From: CAZROT01 sp964601895
GTDB lineage: Bacteria; Pseudomonadota; Gammaproteobacteria; Enterobacterales; Enterobacteriaceae
Direction of reading: 5' to 3'
DNA length: 64,000 nt
Assembly (NCBI GenBank): GCA_964601895.1
Contig: CAZROT010000005.1
Location: 191,050 to 255,049 of the forward strand
Under the pieces are notes generated by a model. It searched no databases and was not told the DNA's origin. It was given only the letters and a program-made list of their open reading frames with translations. Made by a program: the position numbers and the translations under genes. Within the stretch, counting starts at the first letter, position 1, and every line of letters begins with the position of its first letter. This document shows positions 1 through 11,379 of the stretch, one piece after another.

Positions 1-183
1 CACGTTTAACGATTTCATCATAAACCTTCCATCATTTTTTTAGTAATGTTAATAAGTTTATTATAAATGAAAAATTTAAATAAAAAAATATAGAATCATT
101 ATCTAATGATAAACAATTTCTTAATATCTCATATAAATCGATAATCAGGCTGCAGATGAATCATTATGCTCTCTGTTTTTAGC

Positions 184-750
184 TTATTTCACACGCGAAA
201 CATAGGCGCCAGAACGCGTATCCACTTTGATAACTTCTCCTGTCTGTACAAATAACGGCACCTTAACTACTGCTCCCGTGCTTAGTGTAGCGGGCTTACC
301 TCCTGTGCCTGCAGTATCACCTTTCAGTCCGGGATCGGTATCAGTAATTTCAAGATCAACAAAATTAGGGGGAGTCACTGCAATGGGTTGCCCATTCCAC
401 AAAGTGACAATACATTCTGCCTGTTCCACCAGCCATTTCGCATTTTCGCCTGTTGCCTTGATATCAGCAGCCAGTTGCTCGAATGTCTCATTATTCATGA
501 AGTGCCAGAATTCACCATCGTTATAAAGGTAAGTCAGATTCATATCCATCACATCGGCAGGATCAAAAGAATCCGTGGATTTGAAGGTTTTTTCCAGTAA
601 CTTACCAGAAATAAGCTTACGAATGCGGGTGCGGACGAATGCCTGTCCTTTACCTGGCTTAACGAATTCACTTTCAATAATAGAGCAGGGTTCACCGTCT
701 AACATAATTTTAAGACCTTGACGCAAGTCGTTGCTACTATAGGATGCCAT
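184..750 (-). CDS. efp: Elongation factor P
   Basis: EF-P binds between the ribosomal P and E sites and rescues ribosomes stalled at polyproline stretches. The 188-residue protein has the usual length and the three-domain beta fold. The modified lysine is visible as Lys34 in the motif PGKGQ, the residue that EpmA/EpmB decorate with beta-lysine in enterobacteria. The start is supported by an AAGAGAG-type ribosome binding site just upstream of ATG. It is divergent from epmB, whose product acts on it, with only 34 bases between the start codons, so at least one promoter must lie inside the neighbouring coding region. Identification is secure. Confidence 0.97.
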   Translation of the reverse strand: MASYSSNDLRQGLKIMLDGEPCSIIESEFVKPGKGQAFVRTRIRKLISGKLLEKTFKSTDSFDPADVMDMNLTYLYNDGEFWHFMNNETFEQLAADIKATGENAKWLVEQAECIVTLWNGQPIAVTPPNFVDLEITDTDPGLKGDTAGTGGKPATLSTGAVVKVPLFVQTGEVIKVDTRSGAYVSRVK

Positions 751-784
751 ATTGACTCTCTTAACATGCTAATCTGACGCAAAA

Positions 785-1819
785 ATGACAAATAGTGTAA
801 CTCAAAATACAGCACAAAACACACCACACGGAAAAGATTGGTTACAGCAACTTGGCGATGTCATCACTGATCCTATTGAATTACTCCATCTTCTCAAACT
901 CGATAATCATCCAATTTTATTACAGGGCCAGAATGCCCGTCATCTGTTTCCACTACGCGTGCCCCGCGCTTTTGTCGCCCGCATGCAGCCAGCAGATGCA
1001 ACTGATCCTTTACTGTTACAGGTACTAACCTCGCGGGAAGAATTTATTACCACACCGGGTTTTATCACTGACCCGCTTGATGAACAGGATAATGCTATTG
1101 CTGGCCTGTTACATAAATACCATAATCGTGTACTGCTACTCATTAAAGGTGGCTGTGCCGTCAATTGCCGCTATTGCTTTCGCCGCCATTTTCCTTATCA
1201 GAAAAATAAAGGAAACAAGACCAACTGGACGCTTGCACTGGATTACATCCGTAGCCACGCTGAACTGAACGAAGTTATTTTTTCTGGCGGCGATCCCTTG
1301 ATGGCAAAAGATAGTGAACTGGACTGGCTAATAAGCAAACTGGAAGGTATTCCTCATATCAAACGCTTACGTATCCATACACGCCTGCCGGTTGTTATAC
1401 CTGAGCGCATTACTCCCGAACTTTGCCACAGACTGGGACGTTCATCCCTTAAAACCATCATGGTGACGCACATTAATCATGCAAACGAAATCGATCCAGC
1501 ATTTTGTGCCAGCATGGCAAAACTGCGAGAGGCGCATGTTACTCTGTTAAATCAAAGTGTTTTACTGCGTGGTATTAATGATAATGAAGACGTTCTGGTT
1601 GCACTGAGCAATACGCTGTTTGATGCAGGTATTCTGCCTTACTATCTTCATGTGCTTGACAGAGTACAGGGGGCTGCGCATTTTCTGGTAGATGATGATA
1701 CTGCCAGAAAATTGATGGTAAGTTTGCTTAAACGCGTGTCAGGTTACCTGGTGCCACGACTCATCAGAGAAACTGGAGGAAAACCCAGCAAGATCCCGCT
1801 GGATCTCAGGATGGCATAA
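785..1819 (+). CDS. epmB: EF-P beta-lysylation protein EpmB, lysine 2,3-aminomutase-like
   Basis: EpmB (YjeK) is a radical-SAM, PLP-dependent enzyme that converts alpha-lysine to (R)-beta-lysine, which EpmA then attaches to EF-P. The radical-SAM cluster motif CxxxCxxC is present at Cys124, Cys128 and Cys131 (GGCAVNCRYC), followed by the SGGDPL motif near residue 162. The length of 344 residues is normal. It is divergent from efp, as in E. coli. I see no clear Shine-Dalgarno sequence before the ATG. EpmA is not encoded in this window, so whether the whole modification pathway survives cannot be judged here. Confidence 0.95.
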   Translation: MTNSVTQNTAQNTPHGKDWLQQLGDVITDPIELLHLLKLDNHPILLQGQNARHLFPLRVPRAFVARMQPADATDPLLLQVLTSREEFITTPGFITDPLDEQDNAIAGLLHKYHNRVLLLIKGGCAVNCRYCFRRHFPYQKNKGNKTNWTLALDYIRSHAELNEVIFSGGDPLMAKDSELDWLISKLEGIPHIKRLRIHTRLPVVIPERITPELCHRLGRSSLKTIMVTHINHANEIDPAFCASMAKLREAHVTLLNQSVLLRGINDNEDVLVALSNTLFDAGILPYYLHVLDRVQGAAHFLVDDDTARKLMVSLLKRVSGYLVPRLIRETGGKPSKIPLDLRMA

Positions 1820-1855
1820 CACTATTTTTCACTGTTACACAATGGTTATCGCGGA

Positions 1856-2224
1856 TTACGGACACTTATAAACATTACCTGAGATTTTAGTGTCCACTGG
1901 CAGGTCCTGATCCAGGAAAGGGAAAGTGGCATCTTTCAGGTCTTCAATTACATTGCCACCCATCTCTGCAGCTTTATTACGCAGATCAATTGCCGCACTC
2001 TCCATGGAGCGACTTTTATCATAATCAGCCGGAGACATCCAGTTAGTCTGCTGTCCCTCTATTTTTCCTAAAAAAAGACAGCGACTATCAAGTTTAGTCT
2101 CAATAAATTTAACCTCCTTCCCTGCATTAGTTAACAGATGATACCGGGTATACAGGTGATCACTGATATTGCAGCCTGCCAGTAACACGACCATTGATAA
2201 ACACATTGATAATTTGCTATGCAT
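1856..2224 (-). CDS. yjeI: DUF4156-type lipoprotein YjeI
   Basis: This is a small lipoprotein of unknown function. A short hydrophobic leader ends in the lipobox LLAGC with the lipidated Cys at position 18, so the mature protein should be membrane-anchored in the envelope. The C-terminal half (AAEMGGNVI motif) is typical of DUF4156/YjeI proteins. Its place between epmB and groEL is the same as in E. coli, which supports the name. The role is not known. Confidence 0.8.
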   Translation of the reverse strand: MHSKLSMCLSMVVLLAGCNISDHLYTRYHLLTNAGKEVKFIETKLDSRCLFLGKIEGQQTNWMSPADYDKSRSMESAAIDLRNKAAEMGGNVIEDLKDATFPFLDQDLPVDTKISGNVYKCP

Positions 2225-2369
2225 TTTCCACCCTGTTAATTATCTTATGGCATAACACCACGACCACACAGAGAATGCTTTTTATGACTGATAAAGTATT
2301 CATAATAATAATGTTACTTTAAAATATATAACAAAATAACTAAAAAACGAATGTATTACCCGGATCAAA

Positions 2370-2400
2370 TAAAAAAAATCGAGCGGATTACCCGCTCGAT
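2370..2400 (-). terminator. Rho-independent terminator of groESL
   Basis: A perfect 9-bp stem (ATCGAGCGG/CCGCTCGAT, 2378-2386 and 2392-2400) with a 5-base loop is followed, in the groEL reading direction, by an uninterrupted run of eight T. It lies about 50 bases after the groEL stop codon. Confidence 0.93.
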
Positions 2401-2452
2401 CTTATCTGTACTACTTATATGAAATTTACTTAGTGTGACAGGACACCAGGGA

Positions 2453-4150
<1,698 letters not shown>

Positions 4151-4163
4151 TTAAAGAGGATTA

Positions 4164-4457
4164 TTACTCTTCAACCACTGCCAGAATGTCACTTTCAGAC
4201 ATAATCAACACTTTTTCATTGTCAATTGTTTCTTCTTTTACGCCATAGCCATCGTTAAAAATAACGATATCATCTACTTTTACAGACAGCGGTTTGACGT
4301 CACCATTATCCAGTATACGACCCTTACCCACAGCGAGAACACGACCACGGTTGGATTTCCCTGCAGCACTGCCCGTTAGTACAATGCCTCCTGTTGATTT
4401 TGATTCTGCTTCTTTACGCTTTACGATAACGCGATCATGTAATGGACGATAATTCAT
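4164..4457 (-). CDS. groES: Co-chaperonin GroES
   Basis: GroES is the 10-kDa heptameric lid of the GroEL chamber. The protein has 97 residues and the standard N terminus ([14 protein letters not shown]). The mobile loop that docks on GroEL (around residues 17-32) contains the SxGGIVLTG motif. An AAGGAG ribosome binding site precedes the ATG. It is the first gene of the groESL operon. Confidence 0.99.
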   Translation of the reverse strand: MNYRPLHDRVIVKRKEAESKSTGGIVLTGSAAGKSNRGRVLAVGKGRILDNGDVKPLSVKVDDIVIFNDGYGVKEETIDNEKVLIMSESDILAVVEE

Positions 4458-4541
4458 TGATAACTCTCCTTATTGAGAAGGTTTATACCAAGGTTAGGAT
4501 CGACATCAGTATACCTTCATAAACCGATATCGTGGCTTTCA

Positions 4542-4570
4542 AGATGGGGACGGTCAGTACTCGCTTCAAG
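4542..4570 (-). promoter_or_regulatory. Sigma-32 heat-shock promoter of groES-groEL
   Basis: Read on the minus strand, CTTGAA (4570-4565) and CCCCATCT (4549-4542) are exact matches to the sigma-32 -35 and -10 elements, separated by 15 bases. The promoter lies about 85 bases upstream of the groES start codon, the arrangement known for the E. coli groE promoter. Confidence 0.92.
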
Positions 4571-4924
4571 GGATAAAAAAAATTTTTTTGCAGCTGCTCT
4601 GGTAAGAGCCACCAGGATTTGCCTGTAAAGAAATAATAAAATTTTTTAGTAACATACAGATCATGACATTCATTAGATTTAAATATTCATAACTATTTAT
4701 TAAACATAGTGATTTATACTACAGCCTGTTTCTGATTGCTCCTGAAAAACTAAAATAATCTGAAAAATCTTTATGGCATGATAAGACAGGTGAAAACTTC
4801 ATTTCTCAATAAACTTATTTGGCTGCACTGCGTGATAACAACGAAAAAACAGGTAACGCTCACCAGTAACCCGATAAAAGATCAGCGCCATGCTTTATAA
4901 TGAGATATTATTCACAAACTATAA
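4571..4924. other. Gene-free stretch between groES promoter and fxsA
   Basis: This is AT-rich DNA with no convincing reading frame. In E. coli the transporter gene yjeH lies here; no trace of it can be recognised. Confidence 0.6.
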
Positions 4925-5404
4925 TTATTTTTGTTTATCATCCGCCGCATCATTTTTTTCTTTCTGCTCGTCGGGATGATGAGAAACCCCCTGCCATGTG
5001 TCCTGCCGGTGCTGGAACTCACCTTCAAAAGTATTACCCTTTGAAGAATAGAAATTGGCCTGACGCAACAGCCTTACTGTCAGTAATTTTTGCACTGGCG
5101 GTAACAGCAGGAGCAGACCAAGAAAATCTGTCAAAAAACCCGGGATCAGCAGTAAAATTCCAGCCAGTATTAATGACAGGGTTGCCACCATCTCTGCGGC
5201 AGGATTTTCGCCTGAAGCAATGCGTTGTTGTATCTGGAGCAGGGTCCTTATTCCCTGATTACGCACCAGAGAAATACCGAGACAGGAAGTCAGGATAACC
5301 AGCAAGAGAGTAATGGCGACACCCAATACATCCGCAACACTAATGAACAGTGATATTTCTATGTATGCCAATAAGAACACCAATATAAAAGATAGCCAAC
5401 GCAA
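4925..5404 (-). CDS. fxsA: Membrane protein FxsA
   Basis: FxsA is an inner-membrane protein whose overproduction relieves exclusion of phage T7 by F plasmids; its ordinary role is unclear. Hydrophobic segments near residues 5-25, 25-45 and 70-100 and the conserved GISLVRNQG, ENPAAEM and PGFLTDFLGLLLLLPPVQ motifs identify it. I place the start at a TTG (5404): it gives the family N terminus (RWLSFI) and has a strong GAGGGGG ribosome binding site. The upstream extension would begin at another TTG inside the CRP site. It lies next to aspA in divergent orientation as in E. coli. The C-terminal tail is acidic and charged. Confidence 0.9.
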   Translation of the reverse strand: MRWLSFILVFLLAYIEISLFISVADVLGVAITLLLVILTSCLGISLVRNQGIRTLLQIQQRIASGENPAAEMVATLSLILAGILLLIPGFLTDFLGLLLLLPPVQKLLTVRLLRQANFYSSKGNTFEGEFQHRQDTWQGVSHHPDEQKEKNDAADDKQK

Positions 5405-5420
5405 GATATTCCCCCTCAAC

Positions 5421-5436
5421 TGTGACAAAAATCACA
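5421..5436. promoter_or_regulatory. CRP-type binding site between fxsA and aspA
   Basis: TGTGA-N6-TCACA is a perfect palindromic match to the cAMP receptor protein consensus. It sits in the divergent fxsA/aspA region, about 205 bases before the aspA start codon. E. coli aspA is known to be catabolite-controlled, so aspA is the likely target. The distance to any aspA promoter is not determined. Confidence 0.75.
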
Positions 5437-5639
5437 AATAATATGAATAATATTCACTGATAATACTTATATTGAGCCGAATCCAATGAACTTCTTAATA
5501 AATCACATATGATCTTAAGACAAATTATTCAGTGCCTGGTCGTGACAGACGAGGCACCTGCCAGCGCATACAGATAACTGTAGCATGGACAAAACTCATG
5601 ATGACATCATTAAAAGCAGGTAACAGTAAGAAGGTCCTT

Positions 5640-7079
5640 ATGTCAAATCACATTCGTATCGAAGAAGATCTGTTAGGTACAAGAGAAGTTCCCGCAGACG
5701 CCTACTATGGTATTCATACCCTGCGAGCCATTGAAAATTTTTACATCAGTAATAGTAAACTCAATGAATTTCCTGAATTTATCCGTGGCATGGTCATGGT
5801 CAAAAAAGCCGTCGCAATGACCAATAAAGCGCTACACACCCTCCCCCCCAAAATTGCCAATATCATTATCTTGGCCTGTGATGAAATTCTTGATAAAGGA
5901 AAATGCATGGATCAGTTTCCGATTGATGTCTTTCAGGGTGGAGCGGGAACGTCTTTTAATATGAACGTTAACGAAGTACTGGCCAATATTGGTCTGGAGT
6001 TGATGGGGCATGAAAAAGGTCAATACCAACATCTTAATCCCAATGATCACCTTAATAAGTGCCAGTCCACCAACGATGTTTATCCTACCGGTTTTCGTAT
6101 TGCTGTTTACAATTCAATTACTATCCTGATTGAGTCTATCAGACAACTCAGTGCAGGATTTGCACAAAAAGCTCAGGAGTTTTCCAGTATTCTGAAAATG
6201 GGCCGCACCCAACTGCAGGACGCCGTACCCATGACATTGGGCCAGGAATTTAATGCCTTTCAGGTCCTGTTAAATGAAGAAACGAAAAATCTGCAGCGTA
6301 CCATTGAGCTGCTGTTAGAAGTCAACCTCGGCGCTACCGCCATTGGCACTGCGCTGAATACGCCAGAGGGCTACCAGAAAATAGCGGTCCAAAACCTGGC
6401 TACAGTCAGTCAACTGGCCTGTGTCCCTGCCGAGGATCTCATTGAAGCAACATCGGACTGCGGTGCCTACGTGATGGTACACAGCGCACTAAAGCGCCTG
6501 GCTGTTAAACTGTCAAAAATTTGCAACGACCTGCGTTTACTGTCTTCCGGCCCACGTGCAGGCTTAAATGAAATCAATCTGCCACAATTACAGGCGGGAT
6601 CGTCCATCATGCCTGCCAAAGTCAACCCGGTTATTCCTGAAGTGGTAAACCAGGTGTGTTTTAAAGTCATTGGTAATGATATCTGTGTGACCATGGCAGC
6701 AGAAGCCGGCCAGCTGCAACTGAACGTCATGGAGCCCGTTATCGGCCAGGCCATGTTTGAATCGATTCATATTCTGACCAATGCCTGCCATAATCTGCGA
6801 GAAAAATGCATCAACGGCATCACGGCAAACAGAACGATTTGTGAAAATTATGTCTTTAATTCCATAGGTATTGTTACTTACCTGGATCCGTTTATCGGGC
6901 ACCATAATGGTGATGTTGTTGGCAAAATTTGTGCTGAAACCGGTAAAAACGTACGTGAAGTGGTGCTGGAGCGTGGATTGCTTACCGCAGCAGAGCTTGA
7001 TGACATTCTTTCCACCAAGAATCTGATGTGTCCGACTTATAAAGCCCGGCGTTACAATGAAAATGAAAACGAAAAATAA
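5640..7079 (+). CDS. aspA: Aspartate ammonia-lyase (aspartase)
   Basis: The enzyme converts L-aspartate reversibly to fumarate and ammonia, feeding fumarate respiration and nitrogen release. The fumarase/aspartase signature GSSxMPxKxNP is seen at about residues 320-330, with the TDxxPTGFR and [10 protein letters not shown] motifs upstream. I chose the ATG at 5640 because it gives the family N terminus ([13 protein letters not shown]), the normal length of 479 residues, and has AGAAGG seven bases upstream; the frame is open 36 codons further but without homology. In E. coli dcuA follows; here it is replaced by dkgB. Confidence 0.97.
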   Translation: MSNHIRIEEDLLGTREVPADAYYGIHTLRAIENFYISNSKLNEFPEFIRGMVMVKKAVAMTNKALHTLPPKIANIIILACDEILDKGKCMDQFPIDVFQGGAGTSFNMNVNEVLANIGLELMGHEKGQYQHLNPNDHLNKCQSTNDVYPTGFRIAVYNSITILIESIRQLSAGFAQKAQEFSSILKMGRTQLQDAVPMTLGQEFNAFQVLLNEETKNLQRTIELLLEVNLGATAIGTALNTPEGYQKIAVQNLATVSQLACVPAEDLIEATSDCGAYVMVHSALKRLAVKLSKICNDLRLLSSGPRAGLNEINLPQLQAGSSIMPAKVNPVIPEVVNQVCFKVIGNDICVTMAAEAGQLQLNVMEPVIGQAMFESIHILTNACHNLREKCINGITANRTICENYVFNSIGIVTYLDPFIGHHNGDVVGKICAETGKNVREVVLERGLLTAAELDDILSTKNLMCPTYKARRYNENENEK

Positions 7080-7223
7080 AAAAATGCCATCATTGCCACA
7101 CACCTGCTTTTTTTAACCTGGACAACGTGGCCGTATCCGCCTGAAATTGGTAGCCAGATAAAGCTTCAGGCTGTCAAATGAATTGAGTGATGTTAAATTC
7201 TTCGCGACGTTAAGGACATCTTT

Positions 7224-8030
7224 ATGAATATCATTCCCGCTTTTGGTCTTGGCACCTACCGACTGAAAGGCCAGACAGTAACAGATGCAGTCAACACTGC
7301 TCTGGAACTCGGTTATCCACTGATAGACACCGCGCAAATTTATGATAATGAAAAAGAAATTGGTCAGGCCATCGCTAACAGTAGTACCAGGCGCGAGCGC
7401 GTGTTTCTTACCACCAAAATCTGGATTGACAATCTGAATAAAGCCCGGCTTATTCCCAGCCTGCAAGAGAGCTTAAAAAAATTACACACCGATTACGTCG
7501 ATCTGACACTGATTCACTGGCCCTCTCCGCAAGGGGCCGTCGCGGTAACCGAATACATAAGTGCACTGATGGAAGCGAAAACACAGGGGCTCACCCGGTT
7601 TATTGGTGTGTCAAATTTTCCTGTTGCCCTGATGCAGGAAGCCATTACTGTCGCGGGACCTAGGGAAATTGCTGCCTGCCAGATAGAATTACATCCTTAT
7701 TTACAAAATCAGAAAGTGGTCGCCTTTGCACAAAGTAACGGTATTCATATTACGTCATACATGACACTCGGGTATGGAAGAATACTCAACGACCCTGTTA
7801 TCCAGGCTATTGCTGAGCGACACCATGCCACACCCGCACAGGTTGCGCTGGCCTGGGCAATGCAGCTCGGTTATGCTGTCATCCCGTCTTCCACACAACG
7901 CCGCAATCTGGAAAGTAATCTTAACGCACAGACATTACACCTGACAGACCGTGATATGCAGGAAATAGCCTGTCTGGATCGTGGCGAACGCATTGCCAAT
8001 CCTGCGCATCTTGCGCCGAAATGGGATTAA
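7224..8030 (+). CDS. dkgB: Aldo/keto reductase, 2,5-diketo-D-gluconate reductase B type
   Basis: This is an NADPH-dependent cytoplasmic reductase of small aldehydes and ketones (methylglyoxal, 2,5-diketogluconate). The 268 residues form one (alpha/beta)8 barrel. The AKR tetrad is visible as Asp35, Tyr40, Lys65 and His98, with the cofactor loop [13 protein letters not shown] near the C terminus. Overall it resembles E. coli DkgB rather than DkgA ([18 protein letters not shown] and LAPKWD motifs). An AAGGA site precedes the ATG. Its position after aspA is not the E. coli position, so it was moved or inserted here. Confidence 0.9.
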   Translation: MNIIPAFGLGTYRLKGQTVTDAVNTALELGYPLIDTAQIYDNEKEIGQAIANSSTRRERVFLTTKIWIDNLNKARLIPSLQESLKKLHTDYVDLTLIHWPSPQGAVAVTEYISALMEAKTQGLTRFIGVSNFPVALMQEAITVAGPREIAACQIELHPYLQNQKVVAFAQSNGIHITSYMTLGYGRILNDPVIQAIAERHHATPAQVALAWAMQLGYAVIPSSTQRRNLESNLNAQTLHLTDRDMQEIACLDRGERIANPAHLAPKWD

Positions 8031-8277
8031 AATTTTACCCGCAGGCTCACTATGCTGACAGATACAGATTGGGCAAACCCTTAACCGGATAATATACAGT
8101 ATGTCAATTGGTTACCACTAAGTACCTGCCTGTGTTAAGCGTCAGATTTTCTTTTAGAAATTATCTAAAACAACCGGTGAGCAGGCACTGTTTTTTTGTG
8201 ACAGCCTTTGAAGATGGGGATTTACGGCGAACCGGGTAAATTTAACAAACTCATTGTGAATTTCTAACAGCCTAAAT

Positions 8278-8560
8278 TTAACGCAAATCTGCCGCATAAT
8301 AGATTTCTTCCCCTGCTCGTTTTCCTATAGAAACGACCAGCAATAATATCTGACTATCATTCACTTCATACACCAGCCTGTAACCTGAGGAACGTAATTT
8401 AATTTTATAGCAATGTAATTTTCCGCTTAAGCGAAATGCCGGGACATTAAGATTTACCAGTCGTTCAGCGAGTTTTTTCTTAAGCTGTTCTTTAACAGGA
8501 TGTCTCAGTTTCTGCCACTCTTTGAGTGGCACGCTTCTCAAACTTGAGGCTATAATTCAT
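8278..8560 (-). pseudogene. stbE: StbE/RelE-type toxin, frameshifted near the N terminus
   Basis: This is a ribosome-dependent mRNA interferase toxin of the RelE/StbE family, apparently inactivated. The natural ATG at 8560 overlaps the antitoxin stop and reads MNYSLKFEKRA, a proper family N terminus. The family sequence then continues in another frame as LKEWQKL...VKEQLKKKLAERL and runs to the C terminus (CYKIKLRSSGYRLVYEV). One extra base, at about 8527 (A on the coding strand), explains the shift. Translation in the original frame stops after about 21 codons. A shortened protein could start at an internal TTG (8541) or GTG but would lack the first beta-strand. Confidence 0.8.
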
Positions 8561-8816
8561 CGAATCTGACACTCACGAATTCTGGATCTTTCATTCGTTC
8601 ATCGACTATCCGGTTCAGTGCGGCATCTTCTGCCAGCTCTCTGTAGTAAGCATAAAGTTCAGGAGGTACGCAATAAAATGCGGGTTTATTGCGATTCAGA
8701 ATGGCAACAGACTCGCCATCGCCATCTGCGACGGTTCCCATTGGATCGCGTTTTAAATTAGTTATACTGGCGGCGATAGTCGTAAGTATTTGATAAGCCA
8801 CTTTAGTTTCTCTCAT
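8550..8816 (-). CDS. stbD: StbD-type antitoxin (Phd/RelB-like)
   Basis: This is the antitoxin and autorepressor of a StbDE plasmid-stabilisation pair. The 88-residue protein has the family core: an N-terminal DNA-binding part with ITNLKRDPMG, then AILNRNKPAFYCVPPE, then an acidic toxin-binding tail. Its stop overlaps the start of the toxin gene, the usual coupled arrangement. Because the toxin is frameshifted, the antitoxin is probably an orphan. The start may be the ATG at 8816 or a nearby GTG five codons inside. Confidence 0.85.
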   Translation of the reverse strand: MRETKVAYQILTTIAASITNLKRDPMGTVADGDGESVAILNRNKPAFYCVPPELYAYYRELAEDAALNRIVDERMKDPEFVSVRFDEL

Positions 8817-9048
8817 AGCTGATAAATGAAATCAGCACATTTTAAAATGCTATTCAATGTGCTTTTAAAGATTGAATTATTTTAAAATAGCACTATCACA
8901 TTATTGATATCCTTTCCCTACCTTCCAGCGGCTAACCCAGCCAGAGGCATCACCAGTTACCGTATTCCTTGTCAGCTGTCTATCACTCCAGTTATACTTC
9001 CAGGATATCGTTACGCCGGTACTTTTGTAATGACTTAAAGGATTACGT

Positions 9049-9345
9049 ATGGCACAGGTTGCCTTTGATACCCTGAAATTTGTAGAAACGCTTGAATCTG
9101 CTGGCCTTCCTAAAGAGCAGGCCAGGGCTATTTCTATTGCGGTACGTGAATCCCATGAAGTAATGGATGTTGCAACCAGACGTGATTTAAATGATGTAAA
9201 AAAAGACCTGTCTGTTGAAATTGCCAGTGTACGCCAGGAACTCAGTGCCAGGATAGACAAAGTCGCTTTGCAGCTCACCGTCAGAATGGGTGGGATGATT
9301 ACCCTCGCCGTTGCTGTACTTGCCGCCATACAAAAGCTGCTTTAA
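9049..9345 (+). CDS. DUF1640-like coiled-coil membrane-anchored protein
   Basis: A small 98-residue protein. Residues 1-35 hold the [24 protein letters not shown] motif of the DUF1640/CCDC90 family, residues 40-75 form a predicted coiled coil (heptads in [21 protein letters not shown]), and the last 20 residues are a single hydrophobic helix, so it is probably tail-anchored. It has an AAGGA ribosome binding site seven bases before ATG. Such genes are common in accessory regions of proteobacteria; the function is unknown. It sits just before dsbD. Confidence 0.7.
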   Translation: MAQVAFDTLKFVETLESAGLPKEQARAISIAVRESHEVMDVATRRDLNDVKKDLSVEIASVRQELSARIDKVALQLTVRMGGMITLAVAVLAAIQKLL

Positions 9346-9380
9346 GTAGCATGGGTGCTTTCAGGCAAAAAGAAGGCCAA

Positions 9381-11165
9381 ATGAGACAAACGGATGCCTG
9401 TAAAGTCACCTGTACAGATAACAAAAATGCTTCCCTGATATTCCTGATAATAGCCCTGCTGTTTTTCTGTAATATAGCGTTTTTTCAAAGAACCCACGCA
9501 TCATCTCATGGACCACAAAAGCAGTTTCTTGCTGCTGACAAGGCATTTGTCTTTGATTTCAGACAACAGGGCCCATGGCTGCACTTACGCTGGCAGATCC
9601 ATCCTGACTATTATCTCTACCGCCAGCAGCTAAAAATCGAACCACAGCAAGTCACCCTGGGTAATGTTGTTGTTCCACAGGGAGAGGAGTATGATGATGA
9701 ATTTTATGGCAATGTCGCTATCTTTAGCGGACAGCTGGATCTACAGATCCCCCTGCAACAGATAAAAAATAGCGCCAGTGTACAGGTAACGTATCAGGGG
9801 TGTGCAAAAGCCGGTTTCTGCTATCCACCCGAAACGCGCAGTGTACCACTGAGTATGATTACTGACACAGACAGCGAAGTGACCGAACGCACTCCCGGCA
9901 CATCAACGGCAATAAACAGTTATCAGACCTCTGCTATGGTAGCACTGCCCTTCTCTCCTCTATGGGCACTGCTGGCTGGCATTATTATTGCCTTTACTCC
10001 CTGCGTATTGCCTCTGTATCCACTGATATCCGCTATTATTCTCGGGCGTGATAAACCTCATAGTTCCCGGCAAACACTATTACTGGCTTTAAGTTATGTA
10101 CAGGGCATGGCACTGGCTTATACCCTGCTTGGCATCGCTGTCGCCAGCGCAGGACTGCCCCTGCAGGCAACATTACAGCATCCTTACATCCTGGCGGGTA
10201 TGTCGGTGGTCTTTGTCTTTCTGGCGCTGTCCATGTTTGGCCTGTATTCACTGCAACTACCCTCGGCATTACAGACGCGCTTGGTCACCTGGAGTCATCG
10301 CCAGCAGGCAGGAAGCCTGGCAGGTGTGTTTGTTATGGGCGCACTGGCGGGTCTTATCTGTTCTCCCTGTACCAGCGCCCCCTTAAGTGCCATTCTGCTG
10401 TACAGCGCACAGAGCGGTAACGTCCTGGCAGGGGGTATGACGCTTTATCTCTATGCCCTTGGTATGGGGATCCCATTACTTATCGTCACCGTCTTCGGCA
10501 ATCGCCTGTTACCCCGTAGTGGCCCATGGATGCAGTATGTCAAAGAAGCATCGGGCTTTTTAATGCTGACGCTGCCTCTTTTTCTGCTGGAGCGCATACT
10601 GGATAAAAGCTGGATCCCTGTGTTATGGAGCCTGCTGGGCACCGCTTTTCTGGCCTGGGCCTTTCTGCTAAGCCTGAAAGGGCAACAGGGATGGATGCGT
10701 GTACTGCAGATACTGTTACTCAGCGCCGTTTTTATTGTTGCTCGTCCGTTGCAGGAAGCCGTGTGGACGACATCCACGCAGCAGACACCAGCCACGAGTC
10801 TAGCTTTCAAACAGGTCAGTAGCCTGACGGACATTCACCACGCATTCGCCAGCGCTCAGGGCCAGTACATCATGCTGGATTTTTATGCCGACTGGTGCAG
10901 CGCTTGTCAGCAGCTGGAAAAACACACCTTCAGTGCAGCAGACGTACAGCATCAGCTGCGTAATACCCTGGTGCTACAGGCTGATGTCAGCGCCAATACA
11001 CCTGAACAGATGGCTCTGTTAAAACACTTCACCGTACTGGGATTACCCGCCATTCTGTTCTTTGATGCCACAGGCCATGAAATCAGGCAGGCACGGGTCA
11101 GCGGGTTTATGAATGCCGCTGATTTTACCAATCATCTGCGTAGGACACTACCCGCTATACCCTGA
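9381..11165 (+). CDS. dsbD: Thiol:disulfide interchange protein DsbD
   Basis: DsbD carries electrons from cytoplasmic thioredoxin across the inner membrane to periplasmic DsbC, DsbG and CcmG. It has an N-terminal signal segment, a periplasmic alpha domain with Cys pair GCAKAGFC, eight membrane segments with the redox cysteines in [11 protein letters not shown] and CSPCTSAP, and a C-terminal thioredoxin-like gamma domain with the CxxC motif WCSAC (Cys506/Cys509 from this start). I prefer the ATG at 9381 because AGAAGG lies six bases upstream; an in-frame ATG at 9351 would add ten residues. cutA, the usual upstream neighbour in E. coli, is absent. Confidence 0.95.
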   Translation: MRQTDACKVTCTDNKNASLIFLIIALLFFCNIAFFQRTHASSHGPQKQFLAADKAFVFDFRQQGPWLHLRWQIHPDYYLYRQQLKIEPQQVTLGNVVVPQGEEYDDEFYGNVAIFSGQLDLQIPLQQIKNSASVQVTYQGCAKAGFCYPPETRSVPLSMITDTDSEVTERTPGTSTAINSYQTSAMVALPFSPLWALLAGIIIAFTPCVLPLYPLISAIILGRDKPHSSRQTLLLALSYVQGMALAYTLLGIAVASAGLPLQATLQHPYILAGMSVVFVFLALSMFGLYSLQLPSALQTRLVTWSHRQQAGSLAGVFVMGALAGLICSPCTSAPLSAILLYSAQSGNVLAGGMTLYLYALGMGIPLLIVTVFGNRLLPRSGPWMQYVKEASGFLMLTLPLFLLERILDKSWIPVLWSLLGTAFLAWAFLLSLKGQQGWMRVLQILLLSAVFIVARPLQEAVWTTSTQQTPATSLAFKQVSSLTDIHHAFASAQGQYIMLDFYADWCSACQQLEKHTFSAADVQHQLRNTLVLQADVSANTPEQMALLKHFTVLGLPAILFFDATGHEIRQARVSGFMNAADFTNHLRRTLPAIP

Positions 11166-11379
11166 CCACAGGCCTGTCACCCTGGTTTTTTTCGCACAGA
11201 TTTTTCATTGTACCTGGAGGCTCATCACTCCTCTGCACGCTGTCTTCCTGCCAGGATATCCGTTCATATAAAACCTGAAGGTGATGGGCATATCGTTATT
11301 TCCCATTATTGATGGCCCTGGTAGGACACCAGAATGGTCTATTATCAATAGACCTCCTGCGCAAAAACCCATAATTATG

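Noticed and set aside
8901..9329. A 142-codon minus-strand frame overlapping the DUF1640 gene
   Set aside because: Most of it is the mirror of the DUF1640 coding sequence. Its last 45 codons extend into the spacer and look protein-like (WSDRQLTRNTVTGDASGW), but I recognise no family and there is no supporting start.
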